A stretch of DNA of 64,000 nt from CAYQLY01 sp964418605 (GCA_964418605.1 CAYQLY010000002.1:186001-250000), one strand, 5' to 3'. Positions 18,113 to 27,395 are shown, counted from the stretch's first letter. Program-made: numbers and translations. The notes: generated by a model from the letters alone, not told the origin.

Positions 18113-20200
18113 CTACAAAAACCACAAATTATTTTTACCAAACTCTGCTATATAGTCCTTTTTGAAGTGTGCAAAAATATTGGCTACCATTTCGGGGTAA
18201 GCTATTGTAACTGGTATGTTTTGTTGGCTAACACTTTTCCAGTACATACGACTGAATTGATACACTTGGTCAATTAGCTTTTTTACAATTTCTGTATTTT
18301 CTAATAATTCAAGGTGTGTAGAAGTGAGTTTAATTTTTAATGGGAAATGATATTCTTTATCAGCTACAACACTATCTGGCTTGTATCGGGTATTGTTGAA
18401 TAAAAGATATTGCCTTTCTGCCATACGAATATAAGTGCCGCTATATGGCATATACTTGCCTTTACTGGATGTATCAAAAGCCAATAGTTCTTTGCTTACT
18501 GTTTTATTTATGGTAACTACAATGATGGGAATAGGCAAGCTTAAACCATTGTAAAGCATATCCATAATTGGCTTTAATTCTCGTTGGCTAATTACCTTGT
18601 AAAAGTGTATGATAATTCGTGATGCTTGTGGTTTGCTTTTATGAAACGTTTCTACCGCCTCTCTAATTGAGCCAACTAATAAAGCTAGTTCTTTTTGCCC
18701 GAAACAAGAAAAGTTTTTGAAATGTCCTGTATTGTCAAAGCAAAAGGCAGAACCTATGAATTTTGTTTTGCTTGTACGACAATAAAAAGCCCCTATACCG
18801 ATAATTAATTCTTCTTCAACTTTTTTTACCAAACGCCACGGAACACCGCCTAATTTTGCTAAAATAGCTGCTTGTATGTTCGGCAGGAAAAGAGAGAAGT
18901 GCTGATTTTGAACTAATTCCCTTTTCTCCTTATCCCACCTTCTAATGTTGTTTTTGTAAATCACTTGGGAGTAGTAGCCCTCCTGTAAAAACATTTCTTT
19001 CATTCGATAGTAAACGCCTTTCTTTATGATGTCAGCATCATATTTAGGTACTGGTGAAATGTAAATAGCACAATACTTTGTGTTTGGGTCTTTAGGGCGG
19101 TGTTTAAGTATTTTGTAAATGTCCTGTATTGCTGTTTCTAATTTATCAAAAACAATGTTCTGTGCTTCATCAATAAAGAAAGGCTGATGAATGAAGTCTT
19201 GTAAGCTTGGATGTGTTTTAAAACCATTCTCAAAATATGATTTTACTAACTCATAATCGGGTTGGCTGTCTTTATGATAAATAAAAAAGAAAACGACATT
19301 GTTTGGTGCTGGTACTGGTTCACAAGGACCATATTCTTTGAGGTCATATTTTGGTGTATCTCCTGTATTTGTGCCAAATTGTAATCTATTGGAAACATCT
19401 GTAAGATTGTCAATGGTTGCTGTGTAGTTTTTGATAAAACCATTTTTATCTATTGGCAATATTATCCTGAAAGTATCATTGTTTAAATACTTTTCGTAAA
19501 ACTCATTTATTGGTTTAAGATAACGTGGGTAGCGATTTTTATTGTCGGGCAATTCATAAGTTATACTATATTGCTGGTAGAGTGTATTGCCTATGATAGG
19601 GTAGATTTTATCTAAATGCAATTTTTCTTTTGGGTCTAAATAATTCCACCCTCTAATTAGTCCGTTACTATTTACTAAACGTAACTGCCTTGTATCAAAG
19701 CCTGGCATTTCTTTCAAACTCTTTTTACTTACCCTTGAAGTGCCATCAAACGAAACTACCAATTCAAAACCTTCCGTTATGTTGCAATGGTTGACTTTTA
19801 AAGTGAACTTATTATATAGATTGTAGCCGTTTCTTTCTTCTTCTGTGTTTAAAAACCAAACTTCAATATCGTCTGTAAAATTGCGTTGCATTATGTCTGC
19901 AACTCCATTTCGGAAGTAGGTATAAATTAAATGCTTGAAATAATGCAGTGCTAACTTAGGGTGTTGCTCAATATCAATACTTAACAGAAATGAATTTTCT
20001 TTAGGAGTACCAAAGTCGGTATATATTCTTTTATTTTCAAGATACTCCAACTTAGTCATATTATGACCTACTAACTCTTTTACTTCATCGTCTAAATATA
20101 AGCCATAATAGCCTTGTTCTTTGCCAACAGAAAATGGCAAAGTAACTTTGGTAATTGGGGAAGTAAAAGGGATAATATTTAGTTGCAAGGATTGTTGCAT
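18113..20200 (-). CDS. Long prokaryotic Argonaute (pAgo), predicted catalytically inactive
   Basis: The length (695 aa) fits long pAgos (Thermus Ago is ~685). A MID domain shows a guide 5'-phosphate pocket: Y397-x3-K401, Q412 and K449 just before 'LGGVPW'. The PIWI domain follows (~450-695): 'EELIIGIGAF', 'GSAFCFDNTGHF', 'RIIIHFYK', 'QVYQFSRMYWKS', 'PVTIAYPE', and the C-terminal residues 'NLWFL', which in this family help bind the guide. Compared with the catalytic DEDX tetrad, the first Asp is Gly470, the second Asp is Tyr534 and the last position is Glu670. Cleavage is therefore unlikely and guided binding is the probable activity. It lies downstream of a restriction-modification operon on a mobile element. 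An effector partner would be expected, but none is intact. Confidence 0.85.
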   Translation of the reverse strand: MQQSLQLNIIPFTSPITKVTLPFSVGKEQGYYGLYLDDEVKELVGHNMTKLEYLENKRIYTDFGTPKENSFLLSIDIEQHPKLALHYFKHLIYTYFRNGVADIMQRNFTDDIEVWFLNTEEERNGYNLYNKFTLKVNHCNITEGFELVVSFDGTSRVSKKSLKEMPGFDTRQLRLVNSNGLIRGWNYLDPKEKLHLDKIYPIIGNTLYQQYSITYELPDNKNRYPRYLKPINEFYEKYLNNDTFRIILPIDKNGFIKNYTATIDNLTDVSNRLQFGTNTGDTPKYDLKEYGPCEPVPAPNNVVFFFIYHKDSQPDYELVKSYFENGFKTHPSLQDFIHQPFFIDEAQNIVFDKLETAIQDIYKILKHRPKDPNTKYCAIYISPVPKYDADIIKKGVYYRMKEMFLQEGYYSQVIYKNNIRRWDKEKRELVQNQHFSLFLPNIQAAILAKLGGVPWRLVKKVEEELIIGIGAFYCRTSKTKFIGSAFCFDNTGHFKNFSCFGQKELALLVGSIREAVETFHKSKPQASRIIIHFYKVISQRELKPIMDMLYNGLSLPIPIIVVTINKTVSKELLAFDTSSKGKYMPYSGTYIRMAERQYLLFNNTRYKPDSVVADKEYHFPLKIKLTSTHLELLENTEIVKKLIDQVYQFSRMYWKSVSQQNIPVTIAYPEMVANIFAHFKKDYIAEFGKNNLWFL

Positions 20201-20219
20201 AATTATTTTAAATGATTTG

Positions 20220-20390
20220 CTAGTTGTTTAAAATACGGTAATCAGATTCATATCTGTCACCTGATAAGGTAGGGAAACTAAAGTTGTACCATGAGTTAAA
20301 GGAAATCCATGATCTAATGAAGTAGGAGTAGTAATGAATTTCTGCTAACCCATCCCATTTGGCAATATTTTGACGTGGTGTATTTGGCAT
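20220..20390 (-). pseudogene. 56-codon remnant upstream of the Argonaute
   Basis: An ATG-initiated frame encodes 56 residues including 'NIAKWDGLAEIHYYSYFIRS' and 'WISFNSWYN', then stops 19 bases before the Argonaute start. The aromatic-rich sequence looks like the beginning of a real protein domain (possibly HEPN-like, weak) and is too short to be a complete one. It is out of frame with the adjacent ATPase fragment, so it is probably the truncated stump of a former operon member. It could alternatively be a genuine small protein translated with the Argonaute. Confidence 0.4.
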
Positions 20391-20400
20391 GTCTGTTAAT

Positions 20401-20532
20401 TTAGGTAATCCAAGTAGCTTTTTCGTTTTGCTCTAGAGCCACATAATTGGTGCATTTAGAAAAATCAAAACTGACCTTGGTTTTATCTTTTAGGTTTTTA
20501 TAACCCTGTATTTGTAGACTAAGTATCTTCAT
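20401..20532 (-). pseudogene. N-terminal fragment of an AAA/RecF-like ATPase
   Basis: The fragment starts with an ATG overlapping the hsdS stop (TAATG). It encodes 'MKILSLQIQGYKNLKDKTKV' and 'SFDFSKCTNYVAL', the classical first beta strands of SMC/RecF/OLD-type ATPases, which should lead straight into a Walker A motif. Instead the frame runs into TAA after 43 codons, so the ATPase body has been deleted. The coupling with hsdS shows that an ATPase was once part of this defence operon. Confidence 0.6.
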
Positions 20533-21938
20533 TAATTACGTTTAAAAATTTGGTGTTCAAAATCAAGTAGTGCTTGTACTTTAGACAAGTTGGATTGATT
20601 ACGCATTTCCTTTATTTCTTTTTTTAAGTTTGATACATTGGTAACTATTTCTTCCTGAACACTTTTATCAGGCAAGGGTATTTCTAAATTCGCTAAAAAA
20701 GACTTTGGAACTCGTTGTTGACCTGCTGAACCTGTAAAATGTGTTTTTGCAGCTTGTAAAATCTTTTCATACCTAAGCAACAAGTGAATGTATTTAGTTA
20801 ATATTTCATCATCAGTTCTTATAATGTGGTATTCTGTTGACCCATATCCATACCCATTTTCCATATTCTTTACAATAGCTGATTTTCCATTTTCCATACA
20901 GGGTGTTATTCTTGCCCAAAGCAAATCGCCATCAATAAACTTTGTATAGCCTTTGGCATTAGAAACTTTGCCCTCACTATAATATTTAACTTCTCCTTCA
21001 ATATCTGAAATATTAGCCATTGGTAAGAAAGCAACATTCATAGATGCAGATAGCTTGTTGAAACTTGTCGTAGGATTTATTTCTGCAATTTGTGAAAGTG
21101 GTATATTCGGATAAATATCAGAGAATAAAATGGAGTTTGAGTTCAATTTTGTAGCACCCCATTCATTTAAATCTTTAAATTTTACAAACTTCAAACCCAC
21201 TTTCAATAAATTTTCTTCACTGTTGGATATACCCAATTTAGACAACAAATATTTCTCAATCTCAACTTCTTTCTGTTTTGCTTTGATTTTTGCTGCTTCT
21301 GCTTCCGCTATTTTTTGATTGTAGGCCGTTACTAACTTTTCTTGAGTTACAGCGTTGGATAAGTTTCTTTTTTTAGCATCTTCATCGTCTAATGGTGGTA
21401 AAGGAATTTTAATTTCCTCTAAGATTTGATTTGGTCTTATATACTTCCTATTGGTAGTTCCTGTAACAAAACTGTCCATATAGGCATTAAATTTTTTACT
21501 TCTGAAAAATAGTTGCAAAAATTCAGGATTGATTTTGGTGGTATCTAATTCTGCTAATGTCATATTTGATGACGCAACCCCATCTGCAATATCATCAGTG
21601 ATTATCCCAAAAGCACCATTTTTAGTATCAACTTTGCACCAATACAAATGATTAGGTTTTACTTGCTGATACACTTTCATTTTTAAAGTTTTTCCTTCAA
21701 CTTCTCGATTTACATAAGCACCCAAACCGTAAGATCTAACCCCTAAAATTTTATATGTTTCCCCATCTTGAATTTTTATGCTTTTAAGCGATGCTGGTTT
21801 GGCAAATTCTTTAAAAGGAACAATAGGAAAATAGTTTGTAAAAAGCTGTGAGCTTTCAACAAATTGTTTAACATCCCAATTAAATAGCTTGGAAAACTTT
21901 ATAAATTCAATATTTGGCATTGTAGCTGTCATTACCAT
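20532..21938 (-). CDS. hsdS: Type I restriction-modification specificity subunit (HsdS)
   Basis: Two target-recognition halves are visible. Each ends in the typical 'IPLPP' or 'IPLPD' turn before a long helix: 'EEIKIPLPPLDDEDAKK' followed by a helix around 200-245, and 'ANLEIPLPDKSVQEEIV' followed by the C-terminal helix. These define a bipartite DNA target and position the methylase. ATG 21932 (third Met) forms a TAATG overlap with the hsdM stop and is a plausible true start; ATG 21938 gives the longer form. The gene ends in a TAATG overlap with an ATPase remnant. Length (468 aa) is normal. Confidence 0.9.
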   Translation of the reverse strand: MVMTATMPNIEFIKFSKLFNWDVKQFVESSQLFTNYFPIVPFKEFAKPASLKSIKIQDGETYKILGVRSYGLGAYVNREVEGKTLKMKVYQQVKPNHLYWCKVDTKNGAFGIITDDIADGVASSNMTLAELDTTKINPEFLQLFFRSKKFNAYMDSFVTGTTNRKYIRPNQILEEIKIPLPPLDDEDAKKRNLSNAVTQEKLVTAYNQKIAEAEAAKIKAKQKEVEIEKYLLSKLGISNSEENLLKVGLKFVKFKDLNEWGATKLNSNSILFSDIYPNIPLSQIAEINPTTSFNKLSASMNVAFLPMANISDIEGEVKYYSEGKVSNAKGYTKFIDGDLLWARITPCMENGKSAIVKNMENGYGYGSTEYHIIRTDDEILTKYIHLLLRYEKILQAAKTHFTGSAGQQRVPKSFLANLEIPLPDKSVQEEIVTNVSNLKKEIKEMRNQSNLSKVQALLDFEHQIFKRN

Positions 21939-24271
21939 TCAATTGTTGTGGTTTCGTTTTGGTTCTTAATACGTTCTACTTTGCCTGTTTTACTGCTCCA
22001 TTTATACTCAAATACAGGTTTTACCTCTTTCCAAAGCTGGTTTGCAGTTCTGTAAGGTGTGTATTGTTTCAATATATCCGTTAATTCATTATCGGTAACT
22101 GCTCCTGTGCTGCTTATACCTGCTTTTTCTACGGTAGCAATAGGTATATCATAATCAAACTTTTCTTTTACTATGGTTCGTATCTCAACTTCCATTGCAT
22201 CTTCTATTTTTTTCTTTTTAGCTCGCAGTTCTTTCTTGGCTTCAGCATCCGGTGCATCATTGCCCCTTAACGCCAACTGGCTATCTATTTCGTTTAATTC
22301 ATTCTGGTATTTAGCTTTTACTTTTTTGGTGGCCTCTTTGGTAATTTTTTTCCATTGGTCTGCTTCTTCAATAGTAAACTTTTTAAGAAATACCAAGCTT
22401 GATTTTACTGTAGCTCCACTTTTCATAAATACATCCTGAGGTATTGAAGTAATGAGTATGATTTTGGCCGTGCTTTCAAAGTACTGTCTTACTTTACCTA
22501 AATTCTGCGTATTCAATACGCCTTCGGGTAATACAATGCCTAATCTTCCGCCTGGCTTCAATAGGTTGATACATCGTTCTATAAACAATACTTCTGTTAA
22601 ACCACTCATACCTTCTTTGCCAATGTGCAGGGTATCTAACACTGGCTTTCCTTTGGATTCTTCTTCGTCAAATTCTAACTGCTGCATAGCCTTTGTGTAA
22701 ACATCATCGCCATACATTTTTTTGTATTTAGCTATACGATTGGCATCGGAAATTTGGTCGGCTTTAGTTATTAGCAATGATTTTTCAACCCTTGCTCCAA
22801 AAGGTGGATTGGTGAGAATTACATCAAAACGGTCTTCAAAAATGCCATTTATGTTTAACAGTCCGTCTCGGTGATGAACACCACCGTGTCCATCACCGTG
22901 CATGATCATATTCATTTTGGCAGTTCTTGCCATACGAGGATTAGCATCCGTACCAAAAATGCAAGTAGCAGATAGTTTTTCAAGCCGTGAAATGAATTTA
23001 TGATTTTCTCTTGCCTGCTCCTGTTCAGCACTTTTACGAATTTGAGTTTCGTAACCTAACTTATGTATAATATCATTTGAAACTTCCTTTAATTTTTCTT
23101 GCTCTTTCTCAGTTGCTTTTTCGGCTAATTCATCAAAGGCTTTATTTACTTTTTCCTTTTCCTTTTTTATATCCTGCTCTATCTTATCTCTTACATATTC
23201 AAATGCCTTAATTAAAAAACCACCTGAACCGCAACAAGGGTCACAAATAATTTCATCTTCTTGTGGGTCTAACACTTCCACAATAAAATCAACTATAGTT
23301 CTTGGTGTAAAAAACTGACCTAACTCGCCCCTGAAAGTGCCTCCTAAGAACTGCTCAAAAGCTATACCCTTTACATCATCACTGGTTGTAGATAAATTGT
23401 ATTTCTGCAATTTCTTAACGATTTCCTTAAAAGATGCTTCCTTAATTTTTATTTTTTCATTTTTATCAAAAAGTTCATCTTCTTCAAATTCATCTTTGGT
23501 TAATTCAAACCAATAATCCATATACGGAATATCATCTTTAGGGCCATTACGTTTGATGTTAACAGGTCTTATGTTTTTTTCGTAATTGGTTTCTTGTTTT
23601 TCAAATTGCTTTAAAGTAAATATATTCTCCTCATCAGGATTTCTTTCGTACCTGATTTTCATAAACAGAATTTTGCTGATTTCGTCAAATGCTGCTTCCG
23701 GTGACAGTTTATCGTTGTTTCTGATTACATTATGACATTGAAAAAGTAGCTTAGAAAATTCATCCCTTTCAAATGCTTTGGTTTGCTCTAATAATTTTTT
23801 GATTTTATTGTCATTATTGGCATCTTTCGCAAAAGGAATATCTAAAATTTCATCACTTAATGTTTTGGGTGTTACATCAAGATTTACTTTAAAAATTTTG
23901 GTTTCTTTTTCATTAGTTGTAACAAAAAATGGTGCATTGGCAAAACGAGCATAGTTTTGACCTTGATAGTAATCTTCACTTTTAATATCAATATATTCAG
24001 CTTTGCATTCAACTACTATAATTGGATTTTTACTGTTTTTTTTATCAGCCTTACTTCTCCATACAACTATATCCGCACTGGCTCTGCCTGTACCTCTCTT
24101 AGCACCTGTAAGTTTTACTTCTTGCGCCATTTGTTCCAATTCATAGCCATAGGTATTAACCAACTTCATTATATACTTCTGCCTAACTTCTTCTTCAGGA
24201 GTTTTAATTAGATCTTTGCCCTTTAAAGGAGCAAATATTTTATTGCCATTTATTTGAAGTTCTAATGCCAT
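21932..24271 (-). CDS. Fusion of HsdR-N-type nuclease and N6-adenine methylase (HsdM-like)
   Basis: Residues ~25-130 form a PD-(D/E)xK nuclease of the HsdR N-terminal type: Asp67 in 'ASADIVV', Glu88-Cys-Lys90 in 'VVECKAE', and 'YYQGQNYA'. From ~300 it is an N6 DNA methylase: 'GELGQFFTPR', SAM-binding 'DPCCGSGGF' (344-352), 'GTDANPRMARTAKMN', and catalytic NPPF (488-491). There is no helicase motor. Together with the separate HsdS this resembles a compact type I-derived or IIG-like R-M system in which one polypeptide both cuts and methylates. The gene lies 2 bases after an HTH controller gene. There is no sign of a frameshift. Confidence 0.88.
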   Translation of the reverse strand: MALELQINGNKIFAPLKGKDLIKTPEEEVRQKYIMKLVNTYGYELEQMAQEVKLTGAKRGTGRASADIVVWRSKADKKNSKNPIIVVECKAEYIDIKSEDYYQGQNYARFANAPFFVTTNEKETKIFKVNLDVTPKTLSDEILDIPFAKDANNDNKIKKLLEQTKAFERDEFSKLLFQCHNVIRNNDKLSPEAAFDEISKILFMKIRYERNPDEENIFTLKQFEKQETNYEKNIRPVNIKRNGPKDDIPYMDYWFELTKDEFEEDELFDKNEKIKIKEASFKEIVKKLQKYNLSTTSDDVKGIAFEQFLGGTFRGELGQFFTPRTIVDFIVEVLDPQEDEIICDPCCGSGGFLIKAFEYVRDKIEQDIKKEKEKVNKAFDELAEKATEKEQEKLKEVSNDIIHKLGYETQIRKSAEQEQARENHKFISRLEKLSATCIFGTDANPRMARTAKMNMIMHGDGHGGVHHRDGLLNINGIFEDRFDVILTNPPFGARVEKSLLITKADQISDANRIAKYKKMYGDDVYTKAMQQLEFDEEESKGKPVLDTLHIGKEGMSGLTEVLFIERCINLLKPGGRLGIVLPEGVLNTQNLGKVRQYFESTAKIILITSIPQDVFMKSGATVKSSLVFLKKFTIEEADQWKKITKEATKKVKAKYQNELNEIDSQLALRGNDAPDAEAKKELRAKKKKIEDAMEVEIRTIVKEKFDYDIPIATVEKAGISSTGAVTDNELTDILKQYTPYRTANQLWKEVKPVFEYKWSSKTGKVERIKNQNETTTIEW

Positions 24272-24273
24272 AT

Positions 24274-24564
24274 TTATTTCTTCTTAATTGTTTTAGAAAC
24301 TGATTTTAATGCTTCGTCTGCATTGGGTTGGTCTTTCACCAAATCCAATACCTGGTCTGCAAGCCAAAGGGTATGCAATTCTGCAAACTTGGCTTTTAAG
24401 ATTTTCGCCAATGGTTCTAATTGGTCTTGTTTTAGCTGCCTTGTGCCTTTTTCTATTTTGCTTAACTGGGCTGTATCCATATCAAGCTGTGCAGCCACCT
24501 GTCTGAGAAATAGTTTTTGCTTTTCTCTCAGCTCCTTTATTTTATCACCAAATTGGTATGCCAT
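24274..24564 (-). CDS. XRE-family HTH regulator of the R-M operon
   Basis: This 96-residue protein has a Cro/C1-type HTH: 'IKELREKQKLFLRQVAAQLD', then 'TAQLSKIEKGTRQLKQDQL'. It is the first gene of the operon, two bases before the nuclease-methylase, the usual place for an R-M controller that delays or limits expression. A TATATTTG box lies just upstream. Control of its own promoter is inferred. Confidence 0.85.
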   Translation of the reverse strand: MAYQFGDKIKELREKQKLFLRQVAAQLDMDTAQLSKIEKGTRQLKQDQLEPLAKILKAKFAELHTLWLADQVLDLVKDQPNADEALKSVSKTIKKK

Positions 24565-24597
24565 TGCCTTGTTTTATTTAGACTTGTCAAATATTGG

Positions 24598-24605
24598 CAA
24601 ATATA
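24598..24605 (-). promoter_or_regulatory. -7 box (TATATTTG) of the R-M operon
   Basis: On the minus strand TATATTTG matches the Bacteroidota -7 consensus TAnnTTTG exactly and sits 33 bases before the HTH start. The plus-strand sequence GGCAAATA occurs twice nearby (24596-24603 and 24616-24623), a possible operator for the HTH protein. Confidence 0.55.
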
Positions 24606-24706
24606 AGAAAATAACGGCAAATAAAAGTGATAGAAAATTGTAGTAAGGAAATGAGGATTTGAGGATATAAGGATTTGGGATTTCCTTGTTTCCTTAAATC
24701 CTCAAC

Positions 24707-26950
24707 TTAATTTTTTTTAGGATTTGGGGCAGTGGTATTGATGTAGTAATCTTGGGATAGGTGTAGCATGATACCACTATCAATAAATGTTTTGATGTAG
24801 CTTTGTGCTGTTTTATCAGGTATGCCCAATGATTGGGCTATGTTTACATAGGTTTGACGGTTAAATTCATAGGGTAACTGCTCCAAAAATAGCTCTTTAC
24901 GCTTCTTTGGTTTGGGTTGGTGGCTTTGTTTGGCTATTTGGTTAAACACATAGCTACTATGCTTTAAAAGCGTTTCAATAATGTTTAATGTGTTTTCAAA
25001 ATCGGTATCGGAACAAGTGAGGTGGGTTGTTATTTCTCCCTCCTCCGTAATCCGCAAAGCCGTAAATACCATCATCATACGAAAGGCAGTAAGTCCAAGC
25101 CTTCTAACTGTACCCACAATATTATCTTCCTGTATGGCCACATAGAGGTTTTGTTTTTCTGCAAAAAATTGGTTGAACTTATTTTGTTGATTTGGCGTAA
25201 GTGAAAATTGGATTTCAGGGTTACTCATTAGCATTTGATAGAGTGTAAAAAACTCTGTACCTAATTGTGCAAAATGATTGTCTAAGCCATCGGTCGTATT
25301 GGAAGCAAATACATCTTTCCAAACTATTTTCATATTCATTACATAAAACATAAAACGGCTGAATAAACCATTTTCTGCACTTGGTATTAAAGTTTGTATT
25401 TGCTTGGGAGTGCCTGAAAGCATTACCGAAAGGCAAGGTCTTTCAATCTCTACAAATTCTTTATCGGTTCTGCGATAGTATGAAATAGGTTCGTGCTGAA
25501 AAGCATTACGAAAACCATCGCTAAAATCGCCATAATCAGATTTAAAGGATTTGGCTAAGGTATCGCCTTCGGTCTCAAAAATAATACCCCTACTGTTGCT
25601 ATCACCTAACAATTCTAAAAAGCCTGTGGCACTGTTATTGGCTGGAATGAACAGCATTTTTTGAGGTGGCTTTTCTGGTTTTTCTACATTGGATTCTTTG
25701 CCTTTATTAGCATTGTACTCCAACATTTCCACTTCATAGCGTTGCTTTAATTGCCTGGCTTCTTCTCTTAATGATTGGTGTATGGGTTCAATGAGTTTTC
25801 GGCAATGTATTAATACACCTTTCCCGGCAGAGGCTTTGGCAGAAATAAAAATGTATAGATTAGCATTTACAGGGTTATCGCCATACTTGCCCACTACTTT
25901 GGGAAATGCCACACTCAGCGTAACTATTGAGCCTAATAATAAAATATCTCTTTCCTCTTTTGATTGTGCCACATTAGTAATGTGTTGTAAGAAGATTGGA
26001 ATACTATTAAAGACTTCATCAGACAAAGTTGGCATTTGTTCATCTGCTGGTATCTGTTCTTGTTCTATTGGCTTGGGTTTATACTTTGCAAATTCTTGTG
26101 TATGGTGTGTATATGTGCTTTTTACAGCTTCCTGAATTTCTCTATCAGGTAAATCAAAATGCTGTGTACATAATAGTTCAGTATCGGATTGCGATAAACC
26201 AACTCGGTTGCAATTAGAAGCAAGCTGATAAATATAATTATTTCGGTTGCCATCGGTGTATTGTATTTTATTATTCGTGAATTGTATTTGCTGATTGAAT
26301 AAAAATGCAATGTTGAGATCTTCAGGTTCTGCTATTTGTGCTTCAGTAACTTGAGCAATAGCCGTAGGCGTTTGTGATTGTTGTTCTTGAATGAGTTGTG
26401 GCAACGCTACAATGAATTTTTCGTTTTGGATTGTTCGGTATGCATTGGGGTCGTGGCTCATAAAACAAAGCCTTGTAACATCCTTGCATTTATCGTCTGC
26501 CTTTAAGCCTGTGGCATCTTCGTAAAACTTTTGTACCTGCTGGTAAGCTGAATCGTGGTTTTCCAATTCGGTATTTACCTCTATGAATACTTTTAAGCCG
26601 TTGCCACTGGGGCTAATAAAGCAAAGTGCTGTGTATGGAATTGTAGAAATAGTTGCAAAAGCATTTTCCAACTGCTCTTCTGTGAGTTTGTCAAAATCTA
26701 AATGCACAAAGCCACTGTACATTTCAAGAAAAGGCATTTGCCTTTTATCGGTAAATACTGCCGAAGGTGTAAAAGCTAAAAGCTGCTTTTTCTTACTATC
26801 TGCTTCGTCCTTTTTGCTTTGTGCTATAAGGATTCTAATTTCCTCTACTTCCGTTTTGTATTTGTCGGAAATAATGTCTTTACCAATCAGCAAAAGGGAT
26901 TTCTTTTCTACTGGTATGGTAAAGTTTCTGAATATGGTACAACTTGCCAT
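24707..26950 (-). CDS. VirE-N / DUF3987 protein of integrative elements
   Basis: The N-terminal ~200 residues match the BT4734/VirE N-terminal primase-like pattern ('FLEMYSGFVHLDFDKL', 'SPSGNGLKVFIEV', 'KDVTRLCFMSHDPNA'). The central part is DUF3987-like with a P-loop ('FISAKASAGKGVLIHCRKL') and 'IFETEGDTLAKSFKSDYG', followed by a C-terminal helical region. Such proteins are standard cargo near integrases in Bacteroidota genomic islands and are thought to act in element DNA replication or transfer. It is separated from the R-M operon by 142 bases and is probably a core element gene rather than a defence gene. Confidence 0.8.
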   Translation of the reverse strand: MASCTIFRNFTIPVEKKSLLLIGKDIISDKYKTEVEEIRILIAQSKKDEADSKKKQLLAFTPSAVFTDKRQMPFLEMYSGFVHLDFDKLTEEQLENAFATISTIPYTALCFISPSGNGLKVFIEVNTELENHDSAYQQVQKFYEDATGLKADDKCKDVTRLCFMSHDPNAYRTIQNEKFIVALPQLIQEQQSQTPTAIAQVTEAQIAEPEDLNIAFLFNQQIQFTNNKIQYTDGNRNNYIYQLASNCNRVGLSQSDTELLCTQHFDLPDREIQEAVKSTYTHHTQEFAKYKPKPIEQEQIPADEQMPTLSDEVFNSIPIFLQHITNVAQSKEERDILLLGSIVTLSVAFPKVVGKYGDNPVNANLYIFISAKASAGKGVLIHCRKLIEPIHQSLREEARQLKQRYEVEMLEYNANKGKESNVEKPEKPPQKMLFIPANNSATGFLELLGDSNSRGIIFETEGDTLAKSFKSDYGDFSDGFRNAFQHEPISYYRRTDKEFVEIERPCLSVMLSGTPKQIQTLIPSAENGLFSRFMFYVMNMKIVWKDVFASNTTDGLDNHFAQLGTEFFTLYQMLMSNPEIQFSLTPNQQNKFNQFFAEKQNLYVAIQEDNIVGTVRRLGLTAFRMMMVFTALRITEEGEITTHLTCSDTDFENTLNIIETLLKHSSYVFNQIAKQSHQPKPKKRKELFLEQLPYEFNRQTYVNIAQSLGIPDKTAQSYIKTFIDSGIMLHLSQDYYINTTAPNPKKN

Positions 26951-26978
26951 TTCTTTTCTTTCTTATCAGTTAAAAAAT

Positions 26979-27281
26979 CTATTTGCCTTTGTTTTTGAAT
27001 ATGTACTCTGTTGCCAATGCAGCAATTTCATCGGCTGAAGATTGACGGTTACGCTGTAACCAATCGTCTAACTCGGTACGCTTGAAATAGAGCTTTTTAC
27101 CCTGTGGGCAGAAATGGGGAATTTGTTTGGTACTTGTAAGTTTGTATAAGTGGCTTTCACTTACATCTAAATACTTACAGGCTTCGCCAAAACTGAGTAC
27201 TGTTTTTTGCAGTAAATTTTGCTCATCTAATTTGCTTGCAATTTCTGTGAGCTTGTCTAAGATTAAATTATCTGTTTGCAT
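26979..27281 (-). CDS. Excisionase-like helix-turn-helix protein
   Basis: Residues ~29-80 are a MerR/HTH_17-type DNA-binding domain ('LSFGEACKYLDVSESHLYKL', 'IPHFCPQGKKLYFKRTELDDW'). 100 residues is typical of element-encoded excisionase or accessory factors. It starts 28 bases upstream of the VirE-N/DUF3987 gene and likely shares its transcript. Confidence 0.8.
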   Translation of the reverse strand: MQTDNLILDKLTEIASKLDEQNLLQKTVLSFGEACKYLDVSESHLYKLTSTKQIPHFCPQGKKLYFKRTELDDWLQRNRQSSADEIAALATEYIFKNKGK

Positions 27282-27353
27282 CGTAAATTATGTTTTTGTT
27301 TACGATACAAAGCAATGAAATGCAATAGGGGCTTATGTTTAAGACACTAAGTG

Positions 27354-27395
27354 AAGGTTAAGAAACCTTAACTAACCTTAACCTTACTTAACCTT
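27354..27395. repeat. Cluster of CCTTAA/TTAAGG repeats
   Basis: AAGGTT-AAGA-AACCTT (hairpin, 27354-27369) runs straight into AACCTTAACC (27374-27383) and ACTTAACC (27386-27393), giving repeat copies ~10 bases apart. The cluster lies at the 3' end of the 353-aa gene and between two element transcripts. It may be a terminator, a binding-site array or part of a transfer or replication origin; the sequence alone does not decide. Confidence 0.55.

Noticed and set aside
18081..18113. Left attachment site of the element.
   Set aside because: Only a 6-base word (GTATTG) is shared with the mnmE end and in the wrong orientation, so no direct repeat can be claimed.
27354..27395. CRISPR-like array.
   Set aside because: Repeats are only 6-10 bases with no spacers and no cas genes.
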